A DNA stretch of 9,469 bases from Armatimonadota bacterium (GTDB lineage: Bacteria; Armatimonadota; Zipacnadia; Zipacnadales; JABUFB01), in contig JAGPGE010000176.1 in NCBI GenBank assembly GCA_018056145.1, positions 1 to 9,469 of the forward strand. The letters run 5' to 3'. The translations under genes and the position numbers were made by a program. Below are positions 1 to 7,471 of this stretch, in pieces (within the stretch, counting starts at the first letter, position 1; every line of letters starts with the position of its first letter). The notes below the pieces were generated by a model, which was not told the DNA's origin, did no database searches, and saw only the letters and a program-made list of their open reading frames with translations.

Positions 1-64
1 TCAATATGGCATACATAGACTGGAAAGTCTTTGCATAATTCTGCCAATAGTTTGCACGAAGGGC
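1..64 (+). promoter_or_regulatory. Putative regulatory leader of the AraC-family gene
   Basis: This stretch is visibly AT-richer than the rest of the window. It contains the hexamer TTTGCA twice in the same orientation, at 30-35 and 51-56, exactly 21 bp apart (about two helical turns). It also has a small palindrome, AGACT-ggaa-AGTCT, at 17-30. A CATAAT at 34-39 resembles a -10 box, but no convincing -35 box sits at the right distance. AraC-family proteins often bind direct repeats spaced by about two turns, so self-regulation is a reasonable inference. The upstream boundary is cut by the window edge. Confidence 0.4.
58..63 (+). promoter_or_regulatory. Ribosome binding site deciding the AraC start
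   Basis: GAAGGG lies 10 nt before the ATG at 74 but only 1 nt before the in-frame GTG at 65. The spacing therefore favours ATG 74 over the longer reading. Confidence 0.5.
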
Positions 65-73
65 GTGCGAGAC

Positions 74-901
74 ATGCCGGGGTTCAAAGCTCCGAGGCTA
101 CCGATCGTGGTGACAAAGGCCACCTCGTACTGCGTCCCGTCGGCGCTCATCGGCCCGCCGCATTCGCACCCTGGAAGCTGGCAGCTGGTCTATGTGCTCG
201 GCGGAAAGGGGCACGTACGCATCGGAGACGCCTGGTACGGCGTTCGGGCGCGTGACCTGTACCTGATTAAGCCCGGGCAAGTGCACGCGTCCCGTGACGA
301 TGATGATACGCAGCCGGAATTGTGGGAGATACGGTTCTCGCGCGGGCGCGGCGCCCGCATCCCTTTTGCACTATCCACCATCCCCGATATCATCCGCGAC
401 GTGCGCGATCCCGCCGTCCTGGAGACTTTGCGCCAGCTCATCGACGAGTTTTCGGCTCGTGAACCCGGCTGGGACTGGCTCTGCTGTGTGCTGGTTGAGG
501 AGTTTTTTCTGCGCGTATGCAGGCTCGCGGGTTCGGTTCAGTCGGCGGCCGCGGGAAGAGCGCAGTCGGCACATGAGGAGGCCATCACCCGGGTTCGCCG
601 CCATATCCACTTTCACTTCCACGAGCCACTCACCGTCGAGGGACTGGCACGGGAAGCGGGAATGTCGTCCCGGCGGTTCTCCGAGGTTTTCCGCACGGTC
701 TGTGGAAGGCCCCCGATGGACTATGTTATCGACGTGCGACTCGACCGCGCCGCGGAACTGCTCCGTGAGGGGCGACTGACCGTCTCCCAGGTCGCCGACC
801 GCACCGGCTTCGCAACCGTGCACTACTTCAGCCGCGTCTTCAGCAGGCGGCGGGGCACTAGTCCATCTGCCTACCGGCGCGCCTGGATCGCGTCCGGGTG
901 A
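74..901 (+). CDS. AraC-family transcriptional regulator with cupin sensor domain
   Basis: 275 residues from ATG 74; a GTG at 65 would add three residues but is too close to the GAAGGG ribosome site. The N-terminal half (about residues 15-95) looks like an AraC-type cupin ligand-binding domain. It has an HSH pair at about 30-32, a GKGHVRIG turn, and the IKPGQVHA strand typical of these sugar sensors. The C-terminal about 100 residues form the double helix-turn-helix. The first unit covers about 185-207 (LTVEGLAREAGMS) and the second about 235-258 (VSQVADRTGFATVHYFSRVF). The domain ends with the usual P-x-x-Y-R-R at about 264-269. No signal peptide or membrane segment is seen, so it is cytoplasmic. 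It lies co-directionally 79 nt upstream of the esterase gene and probably controls the locus in response to a sugar or sugar derivative; the ligand is unknown. Confidence 0.93.
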   Translation: MPGFKAPRLPIVVTKATSYCVPSALIGPPHSHPGSWQLVYVLGGKGHVRIGDAWYGVRARDLYLIKPGQVHASRDDDDTQPELWEIRFSRGRGARIPFALSTIPDIIRDVRDPAVLETLRQLIDEFSAREPGWDWLCCVLVEEFFLRVCRLAGSVQSAAAGRAQSAHEEAITRVRRHIHFHFHEPLTVEGLAREAGMSSRRFSEVFRTVCGRPPMDYVIDVRLDRAAELLREGRLTVSQVADRTGFATVHYFSRVFSRRRGTSPSAYRRAWIASG

Positions 902-966
902 ACTTCCCCGGGGGGAGCCGCGTCTGCCCAGAAGCACGCGTGAACCTGACTCTGCGGCCTGTGGAC

Positions 967-972
967 GGAGGG
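967..972 (+). promoter_or_regulatory. Ribosome binding site of the esterase gene
   Basis: GGAGGG, 8 nt before ATG 981. It supports that start, which is also the one that gives an intact signal peptide. Confidence 0.7.
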
Positions 973-980
973 CACCCGGA

Positions 981-1901
981 ATGCGACTGCTGGCACTGAT
1001 CCCCGCACTGGCCCTGGTTTCCAGCCTTCCGGAGATCGCTTTGAGCCAGGGGCTCGCGGACTCGCTTGCCCAGCCCCCCAGGTGGGTCACCCCCGATGTG
1101 CAGGCGCCCGGAGTTCATCAGGGAACGCTTCAGAGCGAAGCGGCTGGCGCCGCGGTGAGCTATTTCGTTCTCACGCCCCCCGAGTATGACACCGAGCCGG
1201 AGCGCCGATTCCCGGTAATCTACTGGCTCCACGGCAGCGGTGGGCCCATGGGGTGCATCCGGCTGATGTCCGAGCACTTCCGGGCCGCCATGCGCGATGG
1301 GAAGATGCCCCCGGCGATCGTCGTCTTCCCCAACGGTCTCGCCCTGGGCATGTGGGTGGATTCGAAAAACGGAATGGTGCCCATGGAGACGATTGTCATC
1401 AGGGAACTCATCCCGCATATCGACGCCACGTACCGCACCATCGCCAGCCGCGCGGGCCGGATCATTGAGGGCTTCAGCATGGGCGGTTACGGAGCCGCGC
1501 GCTTCGGGCTGAAGCACCCGGACCTGTTCTGCGCGGTCTCGGCAATGGGCGCGGGGCCCATGCAGCGGGTCTTCGATCACGCCCCTCGCATCACGGAACA
1601 CAAGCGCGAGATCGTGCTCGAGTCGGTGTTCGGCGGCGATCAAGACTACTTTGCGGAGGTGAGCCCGTGGGTCCTTGCCGAGCAAAACGCCGAAGCCGTG
1701 CGTGGCAAGATCCTCTTCAGGCTCGCAATCGGCGAACTGGACGAGACGTTGCCCGCGAACGTGGCGTTCCACCAGCACCTGGAGCGGCTCCGGATCCCTC
1801 ACACTTTCACGGTGGTCCCAGGGGTGCGGCACGACACCCTCGCACTGCGCAATGGCTTGGGCGACGCCACCTGGGAGTTCTACCGGCAAGCCCTTCACTG
1901 A
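981..1901 (+). CDS. Secreted alpha/beta-hydrolase esterase (esterase D / CE1-like)
   Basis: 306 residues. The N-terminus (MRLLALIPALALVSSLPEIA) reads as a signal peptide, probably cleaved near residue 22 (ALS-Q), so the enzyme is exported. The mature part matches the putative-esterase family (PF00756 type), which includes feruloyl and acetyl-xylan esterases. The oxyanion-side strand YWLHGSGG is at 81-88. The nucleophile elbow GFSMGG is at 164-169, with Ser166 as nucleophile. A likely acid, Asp254, lies in IGELDET, and the catalytic His284 is in GVRHD. All three triad members appear present and the length is normal for the family. It probably removes acyl groups from a polysaccharide or oligosaccharide. 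The exact ester cannot be read from sequence, and general carboxylesterase activity is also possible. It lies between the regulator and the large CBM9-containing gene, 119 nt before the latter. Confidence 0.92.
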   Translation: MRLLALIPALALVSSLPEIALSQGLADSLAQPPRWVTPDVQAPGVHQGTLQSEAAGAAVSYFVLTPPEYDTEPERRFPVIYWLHGSGGPMGCIRLMSEHFRAAMRDGKMPPAIVVFPNGLALGMWVDSKNGMVPMETIVIRELIPHIDATYRTIASRAGRIIEGFSMGGYGAARFGLKHPDLFCAVSAMGAGPMQRVFDHAPRITEHKREIVLESVFGGDQDYFAEVSPWVLAEQNAEAVRGKILFRLAIGELDETLPANVAFHQHLERLRIPHTFTVVPGVRHDTLALRNGLGDATWEFYRQALH

Positions 1902-2008
1902 AGCTTCCCGCCGGACGTGGCGTGGCTGCCCCCGGCAGGTCTGAGCCTCCCCACGGCGAATAGACCTCGTGCCCGGATGCCGTGAGACACGCCTGCCACG
2001 GACGCACG

Positions 2009-2014
2009 AGGAGG
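2009..2014 (+). promoter_or_regulatory. Strong ribosome binding site of the large secreted protein
   Basis: A consensus AGGAGG followed by T lies 6 nt before ATG 2021. It rules in favour of this ATG over the in-frame GTG at 1982, which has no comparable site and would place 13 residues with several arginines before the signal peptide. Confidence 0.8.
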
Positions 2015-2020
2015 TCACCC

Positions 2021-5000
2021 ATGTCCCCGTTCTCCCACCCGCTTCCACCGCGCGCTGCCGTGCTGGCTGCCGCGTTCGCGGTCTTCGCCTCGGGTGTCTG
2101 TCTCGCTGACTACCGACTGCCTCTCATGCCTCAGGCCCCAATCATCGACGGGAAGATCGACGCCGCGGAATGGTCGGTCGCAGCGGGTTTCGAGGGTTTC
2201 ATCAAGCTCGGCACCGGGGCGCTTGAGACCCGGCGCGCCCGGGGCTTCGTGGGCGCAACTGGCGACACGATCTTCGTCGCCATCCAGACCCAGTTGCCCG
2301 ACGAGGGCGTTCTGCTGGCGGTGATCGACGGTGACTCGCTGAAAGCAGTGCATGACGATTCGGTGGAGATCTATATCAATCCCACCCCCGACGCCCCGGA
2401 TCGGGTGGACTACCAGTTCCTGGCCAACTCGATGGGCAAAGGCGGCTACAACATCCACAAGCTGGGCTCTCCCGCCGAGGAGGAGGCCTGGCGCGGCGAC
2501 TGGCGGCAGGCCCACGGTCTGCATGAGGGCTGGTGGCATTTCGAGTGCGCCATTCCCGTGAGCAGCATGGGTCTCGTCACACCGGGGCGCAGAAGTACGG
2601 ATGGCGTCTGGAGCGTGAATCTGTGCCGCAACTGGAAGCCCGACTGGGGCTGGTCGTCGCTGTCGGGCGCATATCCCCACAGCGGTCCGCGCTTCACATT
2701 CACCACCGACCCCGCGCCCGCGGTGCAGGTCCGGTGCGACGGACACCCCGCGTTCCCTCCGGCGAAACACGTAATGTCGGTACGGAACCCGTCCGACGAG
2801 CCACTCACAGTCAACGCGTCACTAGAGATGATCCGCAACAACATGCCAGAACTGCGGTCGGCCGAGGCCCTGAGCCTTGCCCCGGGCGAGATGAAGGAGA
2901 TCGCCCTGAGTATCCCGGGCAATGATCCCACCACCGTGTTCGACCTGAAGGCTCGTGTCGCCAGCGCCGACGGACAGGTGGTGTACTACGAGCGCGAGGT
3001 CCGTTGGAACCGTTCGCCCGAGCCGCCGCGTTGGGTCACCCAGAAGCCCGCGGACGCGCCGCCGGTGGACTTCCGGTTCGCTTACTACCCCACGAAGAAC
3101 GCCATGCGCATCGCCGTGGACATCAATGGCCTGCCAAGAGACGCAAAGCTCGAGGCCGTCCGGGCGGTTATCCGCGACCGCTGGACTGGAAAAGACGTGC
3201 GCGTGGTGGACTTCCCCTTGCCGGGGTTCAAGGACGGCCGCCAGGAGCAGCGCTTCGACATCCCAGCGCTTGAGGGTGAGTATGAGATCGCGGTGAGTGC
3301 CACGGGCGAAGACGTGCCTGGTGGTGAAATGGTGAAGCAGTTCGAGCGCACGGTCTTCCCGTGGGAGGGCCTGCCCACTGGACGTTCGACCAGGGTCTAT
3401 GCGCCTTTCACGCCCTTGCGGGTCGAGGGCAACCGGCTTCAGGCCGTGCTGCGTGAGTATGACCTGAACGGGCTGGGCCTGCTGGATCAGGTCACCGGGA
3501 CTTCAGCGAACACGGGGGTAAGCGCGCCGATTCTGGCTTCGCCGATGCGATACACCGCAAGGGTCGCAGGCGCGGATGCTCCCGTAACGGCTCAGCCGGT
3601 TCGGGTGGTGTCCGCGCAGGATCACGAGGTCATCACCGAGGGCGAGTTTGCCGCGGGAGCGCTCAAGGCCAACTGGCGCAATGTGTGGGAGTACGACGGC
3701 TGCGCGAAGGTGGAACTCACTCTCCAGCCCACGGCGGAGACCGTCGATGCCCTGACGCTGGAGATCCCCTTCAGCGCTAAATCCGCACCGATGATCCACG
3801 CCAATTCCGACCGCATCCGCGCACCCATTGCCCAGCGCATCCCGGAGGGCGAGGGTGTGGTCTGGGACGGCTCGAAGGTGGCCTGCGACGAGTTCATCCG
3901 CAACTTCTGCCCGTATGTCTACATCGGCAGCGCGGTGCGCGGGCTTTGTTGGTTCGCGGAGAACGACCGTAACTGGGGCTGGGACCCGAAGACCCCCAAT
4001 ATGGAGCTTGTGCGCGAGGGCGACCGCGTCATCCTGCGCATTCACATCATCAACACACCGACCGCCATCGACAAGCCGCGGACGATTACCTTTGGCCTGC
4101 TCGCGGCACCCGTGAAACCCATGCTTAACGTAGATGCCCAGGACCCCAACTGGTGGCGTTACAGGTACATGCGTGACCGATACACGCTGCTCGGGACTGA
4201 TATCAACTGGTTCGGCAATCACAGTTGCGGCACGGTCTACCCGGTGGGCTGCGATCTGTACCTGTGGGAGATGCTGGCCCGGGGCAACCGCGAGCAACTC
4301 AGCAGCGAGGAGATCAACGCAGTCCAAGAGTACGGGCTGAAGTACTGGCAAGGCGGCAGCGAAGAGACCCTGGAGACGTGGCGCCGCCATGTCCAGCACA
4401 ACCTGCGCAGCCGCTACAACCAGAACATGGTCTTCTACTACAACCGCGCCGCCAGCCAGGAACTGCCGGAGTTCGAGACCTTCAAAGACGAGTGGTGCCT
4501 GAGCGACCTGCGGGCAATCGGCAAAGGCAAAGGGCGCGGGGAGATCAAGGTCGTGCCCAGCGAGTCGTACAATGACTTCTGCCTGTACTGGTACGCCCGG
4601 TCCTTCGAGATCGGCAATAACAAGGGTGTCTACTGGGACAACTACTTCATCGCGCCCAGCTTCAACACCGAGATGACAGAAGCATACCGCAGACCGGACG
4701 GAAGCATCGCGCCTGCCGCCGGATTGTGGGCCATGCGGGACCTGGTCAAGCGCACTTTCACCATGATGAACGAGCGCGGGATGACGCCCATTACCTTCCC
4801 CCACATGACCAGCTTCAACCCCCTGCCGCTCATGAGCTTTGCCACGGTGCAGTATGAGTGGGAATGGAAGTACTCCAGCGGCGACGTACAGGACCGGTTC
4901 AGCCGCGAGTACATCCAGCTTGCCACCACCGGGGAACTGGCGGGTGTCTGGCCGGTGCCCCTCAGCGACCAGGGCGATCAGAGCGACGATCCGTGGGTCC

Positions 5001-5434
5001 AGCGCACGTTCTCGGCGGTGCGCATCCTGCACGAACTCGACGGCTATGGCGGCTGGGGAGCAGGATGGGTACCGGCGCAGAAGGCCAACCGGGAGAGCCT
5101 AGGGCGCCACATTGAGGAGATGCTCGACAAGCCCGGCCTCGTGGTCTACAAGTACTGGGAGGATCGCCCGCAGCCCGCGGTCACAAATGATCTGGACGTG
5201 CCCACCATCGTCTATAGCGTACCCGGGCAGGAGGCGCTCATCGGCGTGGTCAGTTACGCTCGCGAAGATCGGGATGTCATTCTGCGCCTGGACCCGGAGA
5301 CCCTTGGGCTGACCGGAGACCTGAAAGCGGTCAACGTGGAGACCGGCGAGGAGCTTGCCGTGAACGACAGCGCGATCTCTTTCCCGCTGGCCAAGCACGA
5401 CATCCGCCTCATTCGCTTGACGGGAGGGGAGTGA
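2021..5434 (+). CDS. Large exported protein: CBM9-like, GH123_N-like and unassigned putative glycosidase region
   Basis: 1137 residues from ATG 2021. Residues 1-29 form a signal peptide (hydrophobic run AAVLAAAFAVFASGV, cleavage likely after CLA29). Residues about 37-230 resemble the CBM9-like/DOMON fold: the start IIDGKIDAAEW is at 41-51, then DDSVEIYINP and a late SVNLCRNWKPDW strand. A beta-rich stretch (about 235-450) follows. Residues about 560-700 look like the GH123 N-terminal domain (DUF6067 type): GVVWDG at 612-617, then YVYIGSAVRGLCWFAENDRNW around 634-652, ending in GLLAAPVKPM. The remaining part (about 705-1060) is Trp/Tyr-rich and probably a TIM barrel. Candidate acidic residues are Asp823-Glu824 (FKDEW), Glu848 (PSESYND) and Asp873 (GVYWDNYF). 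A terminal beta-sandwich (about 1060-1137) is typical of glycosidases. I recognise no named catalytic family for the C-terminal half. A role in extracytoplasmic glycan hydrolysis or binding is inferred. It is probably translationally coupled to the LamG gene. Confidence 0.88.
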   Translation: MSPFSHPLPPRAAVLAAAFAVFASGVCLADYRLPLMPQAPIIDGKIDAAEWSVAAGFEGFIKLGTGALETRRARGFVGATGDTIFVAIQTQLPDEGVLLAVIDGDSLKAVHDDSVEIYINPTPDAPDRVDYQFLANSMGKGGYNIHKLGSPAEEEAWRGDWRQAHGLHEGWWHFECAIPVSSMGLVTPGRRSTDGVWSVNLCRNWKPDWGWSSLSGAYPHSGPRFTFTTDPAPAVQVRCDGHPAFPPAKHVMSVRNPSDEPLTVNASLEMIRNNMPELRSAEALSLAPGEMKEIALSIPGNDPTTVFDLKARVASADGQVVYYEREVRWNRSPEPPRWVTQKPADAPPVDFRFAYYPTKNAMRIAVDINGLPRDAKLEAVRAVIRDRWTGKDVRVVDFPLPGFKDGRQEQRFDIPALEGEYEIAVSATGEDVPGGEMVKQFERTVFPWEGLPTGRSTRVYAPFTPLRVEGNRLQAVLREYDLNGLGLLDQVTGTSANTGVSAPILASPMRYTARVAGADAPVTAQPVRVVSAQDHEVITEGEFAAGALKANWRNVWEYDGCAKVELTLQPTAETVDALTLEIPFSAKSAPMIHANSDRIRAPIAQRIPEGEGVVWDGSKVACDEFIRNFCPYVYIGSAVRGLCWFAENDRNWGWDPKTPNMELVREGDRVILRIHIINTPTAIDKPRTITFGLLAAPVKPMLNVDAQDPNWWRYRYMRDRYTLLGTDINWFGNHSCGTVYPVGCDLYLWEMLARGNREQLSSEEINAVQEYGLKYWQGGSEETLETWRRHVQHNLRSRYNQNMVFYYNRAASQELPEFETFKDEWCLSDLRAIGKGKGRGEIKVVPSESYNDFCLYWYARSFEIGNNKGVYWDNYFIAPSFNTEMTEAYRRPDGSIAPAAGLWAMRDLVKRTFTMMNERGMTPITFPHMTSFNPLPLMSFATVQYEWEWKYSSGDVQDRFSREYIQLATTGELAGVWPVPLSDQGDQSDDPWVQRTFSAVRILHELDGYGGWGAGWVPAQKANRESLGRHIEEMLDKPGLVVYKYWEDRPQPAVTNDLDVPTIVYSVPGQEALIGVVSYAREDRDVILRLDPETLGLTGDLKAVNVETGEELAVNDSAISFPLAKHDIRLIRLTGGE
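5422..5429 (+). promoter_or_regulatory. Ribosome binding site inside the end of the upstream gene
   Basis: GGGAGGGG lies in the last codons of the large gene, 6 nt before ATG 5436. The preceding stop (TGA 5432-5434) and this ATG are separated by one base, so translational coupling is likely. Confidence 0.7.
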
Positions 5435-5435
5435 G

Positions 5436-6260
5436 ATGGCCGGCGTGATGGCGATCTGGCTTCTCGCTGCGCTGACGATTGCGTCTGTGGCCGCCGATCC
5501 CTCGGCAGATCCGGGCGCGCCCTTCGTGTTCATCCCGCCGGTCTGGAGCAGCCGCGTGGTCTTCTACCACAGTTTCGAGTCCGGTGTGCGGGAGCCCGAG
5601 ATCAACGTGATCCAGGCCAGCATTGAGGGTGTGGATGAGCCGCTCACAGACGGGTTTACACGCACAGGTTACCCGGTGCTCAGCGGCAAGGATGCCCGCA
5701 AGCCCCTGCGGATCACGTCGCCGGCCCTGTCCCCGCACCGGCCCTTAACCATCATGTTCTGGTGGCGACTTGACCAGGAGATGGCCGAGGACCTCACCTT
5801 CTGCCTGTTTTACGCGGTGAGTCCGGGCAGGCCGGGGTACATCGCCAACGCGGTGCACGGGAAGAGTAACTGGTGCGCACTGCGTGAGCCATCCCTCATA
5901 TCCCAGGTGCATGGGTACGCGGGGATCATGAACCACCACAACCAGTGGGGCGGGCGGGTCTGGCCGCAGATGGGCGAGTGGCGCCACTGGGCAATGACCG
6001 CAACCGGCGCGGACACGCTGAGCATCTACTGGGATGGCAACCTGCGCGAGACCATCGCCATCAAGGGCCGGCCGTTCCATGAGAACGACATCACAGTGGC
6101 CGGGTTCGGTGAACAGTACTCGCGTGACGGCAAGCCCGACGCGGCGCTGACCTTCGACGAACTGTTGGTGCTGGACCGCGCGCTGAGGCCTGACGAGATC
6201 CAGGCGTACGTGCTGGCCGCGAGCCGTCTGAGGGAACGGCAGGAATTGTCGGGGCGATGA
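5436..6260 (+). CDS. Secreted LamG / concanavalin-A-like lectin-fold protein
   Basis: 274 residues. The first 20 residues (VMAIWLLAALTIASVAA) form a signal peptide, cleaved near AA20-D. The rest is a single LamG-type beta-jellyroll (Laminin_G_3 style). Early strands start at VVFYHSFESG (41-50). A core strand LTIMFWWRL is at 104-112. EWRHWAMTATGADTLSIYWDG is around 181-201. The hallmark ending FDELLVLDRALRPDEIQ is at 240-256. Such domains bind glycans or act as structural modules; no catalytic acid pair of a glycanase is evident. It begins one base after the large putative glycosidase gene, with its ribosome site inside that gene. The two products are therefore probably made in fixed ratio and may act on, or bind, the same material. 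It could be a stand-alone carbohydrate-binding protein; a ligand cannot be named. Confidence 0.87.
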   Translation: MAGVMAIWLLAALTIASVAADPSADPGAPFVFIPPVWSSRVVFYHSFESGVREPEINVIQASIEGVDEPLTDGFTRTGYPVLSGKDARKPLRITSPALSPHRPLTIMFWWRLDQEMAEDLTFCLFYAVSPGRPGYIANAVHGKSNWCALREPSLISQVHGYAGIMNHHNQWGGRVWPQMGEWRHWAMTATGADTLSIYWDGNLRETIAIKGRPFHENDITVAGFGEQYSRDGKPDAALTFDELLVLDRALRPDEIQAYVLAASRLRERQELSGR

Positions 6261-6312
6261 GGGACGACAGTCGCCGCACGCAACATGATCACGTGCCTCC
6301 GGGCACATACTC

Positions 6313-6317
6313 AGGAG
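6313..6317 (+). promoter_or_regulatory. Ribosome binding site of the URO-D-like gene
   Basis: AGGAG, 7 nt before ATG 6325. It supports this start. Confidence 0.65.
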
Positions 6318-6324
6318 CCGATCG

Positions 6325-7386
6325 ATGGAACTTGCGTACAAGCAGAACTGGTCGGAAGCTCGCGAACGCCTCCTCGCCTACTGGGATATGCAGATCATCG
6401 ACCGGCCCTGCATCGCGGTGACGGCGCCTGTGAGACCCGCGCGTCCAATCCCTCCAGCTGCCGACTGGCAGGAGTACTGGACCGACCCGGACTATGTGGC
6501 TGAGAGATACGACGCTGGTTACGAGGCCACCTATTTCGGGGGGGAGTCGCTGCCCGGCACCTCGCTGATGGTTGGCTACTGCTTCGGGTACGGCGCGCCT
6601 TTGCATTACAGCCAGCAGACGGTCTGGCAGGACCCGATCATCGATTCCTGGGAGCCTGAACCGTCGCTGGAACTGCGCGAAGACGACTGGGCCTGGCGTC
6701 GCATGCTCGCGGTGGTGCAACGCTGCGCCGAGGTCTCGAAAGGCAAGTGGATGACCGGCTGGCCCAACGTGCACCAGCCGAATGACCACCTGCCGCTTCT
6801 GCGGGGCACCCAGCGGTTCCTGATGGATCTCATCGACCACCCGACCGAGGTCAAGCGGTCACTGCGCAAACTGTTGGACAACTGGTATATCATGTACGAG
6901 CGCATCGCCGACATGCTGAACCACCAGGAAGGCTCCAGCGGCTGGCTGGGCCTGTGGTGCCCTTGGCGGCGCAGCGTCACCCTCCAGAGCGATGTGTCGT
7001 GCATGCTGTCGCCGGCCCAGTTCGAGGAGTTCGTGGCGCCGGAACTGGACGAGTTGTGCGACTGGCTGGACGGCTGCAACTACCATCTCGACGGCCCCGG
7101 CGCGTTGCAGCATCTGCCGCGACTGCTTTCGATGCCCCGCATACATTCGATTCAGTGGACGCCCGGAAGCGGCGCGGAGTCCGGCCTCGCGTGGCTGGAC
7201 CTGTTCAGGCGCATTCAGGAGGGCGGCAAAGGCGTGGTGGCTTTTCTCGCCTACGACGAGGTGGAAGTCGCCGTCCGGGAACTGCGCCCGGAAGGCCTGT
7301 TCATCATCACATCCGCACCGTCGCCGGATGCCGCCGATGCTCTGCTGGACAAGGCGGTTGAGATAACCGCGCAGCGCCGCCGGTAG
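6325..7386 (+). CDS. URO-D superfamily protein (uroporphyrinogen decarboxylase / cobamide methyltransferase-like)
   Basis: 353 residues, no signal peptide, so cytoplasmic. The fold signature is that of the URO-D superfamily (PF01208). TLQSDVSCMLSPAQFEEFVAPEL (219-241) matches the conserved segment before the last barrel strands. It is followed by CNYHLDGPGALQHLP (251-265), then IHSIQWTPG (273-281), and the late strand LFIITSAPSPDAADALL (325-341). In MtaA/MtbA-type methyltransferases the zinc site is H-x-C plus a later Cys. Here the corresponding places read His254-Leu-Asp256 and, as far as I can align by eye, Ser330, so both cysteines seem absent. A role in haem synthesis is unlikely given the context and the divergence. 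Members of this broad family are often found beside glycan-degradation genes in environmental bacteria. Handling of a methylated or otherwise modified breakdown product is an inference. It lies 64 nt after the LamG gene and is the last gene of the plus-strand block. Confidence 0.88.
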   Translation: MELAYKQNWSEARERLLAYWDMQIIDRPCIAVTAPVRPARPIPPAADWQEYWTDPDYVAERYDAGYEATYFGGESLPGTSLMVGYCFGYGAPLHYSQQTVWQDPIIDSWEPEPSLELREDDWAWRRMLAVVQRCAEVSKGKWMTGWPNVHQPNDHLPLLRGTQRFLMDLIDHPTEVKRSLRKLLDNWYIMYERIADMLNHQEGSSGWLGLWCPWRRSVTLQSDVSCMLSPAQFEEFVAPELDELCDWLDGCNYHLDGPGALQHLPRLLSMPRIHSIQWTPGSGAESGLAWLDLFRRIQEGGKGVVAFLAYDEVEVAVRELRPEGLFIITSAPSPDAADALLDKAVEITAQRRR

Positions 7387-7416
7387 AATGTGACGCGCGG
7401 TCGGACCGGACGAATG

Positions 7417-7453
7417 CGATTGCCGCAGGCGCTTCCCGCGCCTGCGGCAATCG
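7417..7453. terminator. Perfect 16-bp inverted repeat between convergent genes, probable bidirectional terminator
   Basis: The left arm CGATTGCCGCAGGCGC (7417-7432) and the right arm at 7438-7453 are exact reverse complements around a 5-nt TTCCC loop. The hairpin lies 30 nt past the stop of the URO-D-like gene and 18 nt from the stop of the minus-strand hydrolase-like gene, so it can fold in the RNA from either side. No T-run follows on either strand. It is therefore either a U-less intrinsic terminator or a 3'-end-protecting stem. Confidence 0.75.
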
Positions 7454-7471
7454 AGATGCCTTCGGACGGCG

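Noticed and set aside
1926..1938. Small hairpin CTGCC-ccc-GGCAG after the esterase gene
   Set aside because: Only 5 bp with a 3-nt loop and no T-run; expected by chance in such GC-rich sequence.
1982..2020. Upstream GTG start extending the large protein by 13 residues
   Set aside because: A consensus AGGAGG lies 6 nt before ATG 2021, and the extension would put an arginine-rich segment before the signal peptide.
858..2048. 396-codon open frame on the minus strand across the esterase gene
   Set aside because: It is antisense to a gene with signal peptide, catalytic triad and ribosome site. Its translation is rich in Arg, His, Gly and Pro with no domain pattern, the usual shadow of GC-rich coding DNA.
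3503..5032. 509-codon open frame on the minus strand inside the large gene
   Set aside because: It is a long antisense shadow in GC-rich DNA; no ribosome site, no recognisable motif, and the plus-strand frame clearly codes.
6293..6306. Small hairpin GTGCC-tccg-GGCAC between the LamG and URO-D-like genes
   Set aside because: Five base pairs only, no T-run; too weak to call a terminator or attenuator.
6325..7386. Assignment as the haem-pathway uroporphyrinogen decarboxylase (hemE)
   Set aside because: The neighbours are glycan genes with no haem genes, and the conserved segments match the divergent environmental URO-D-like subgroup rather than HemE.
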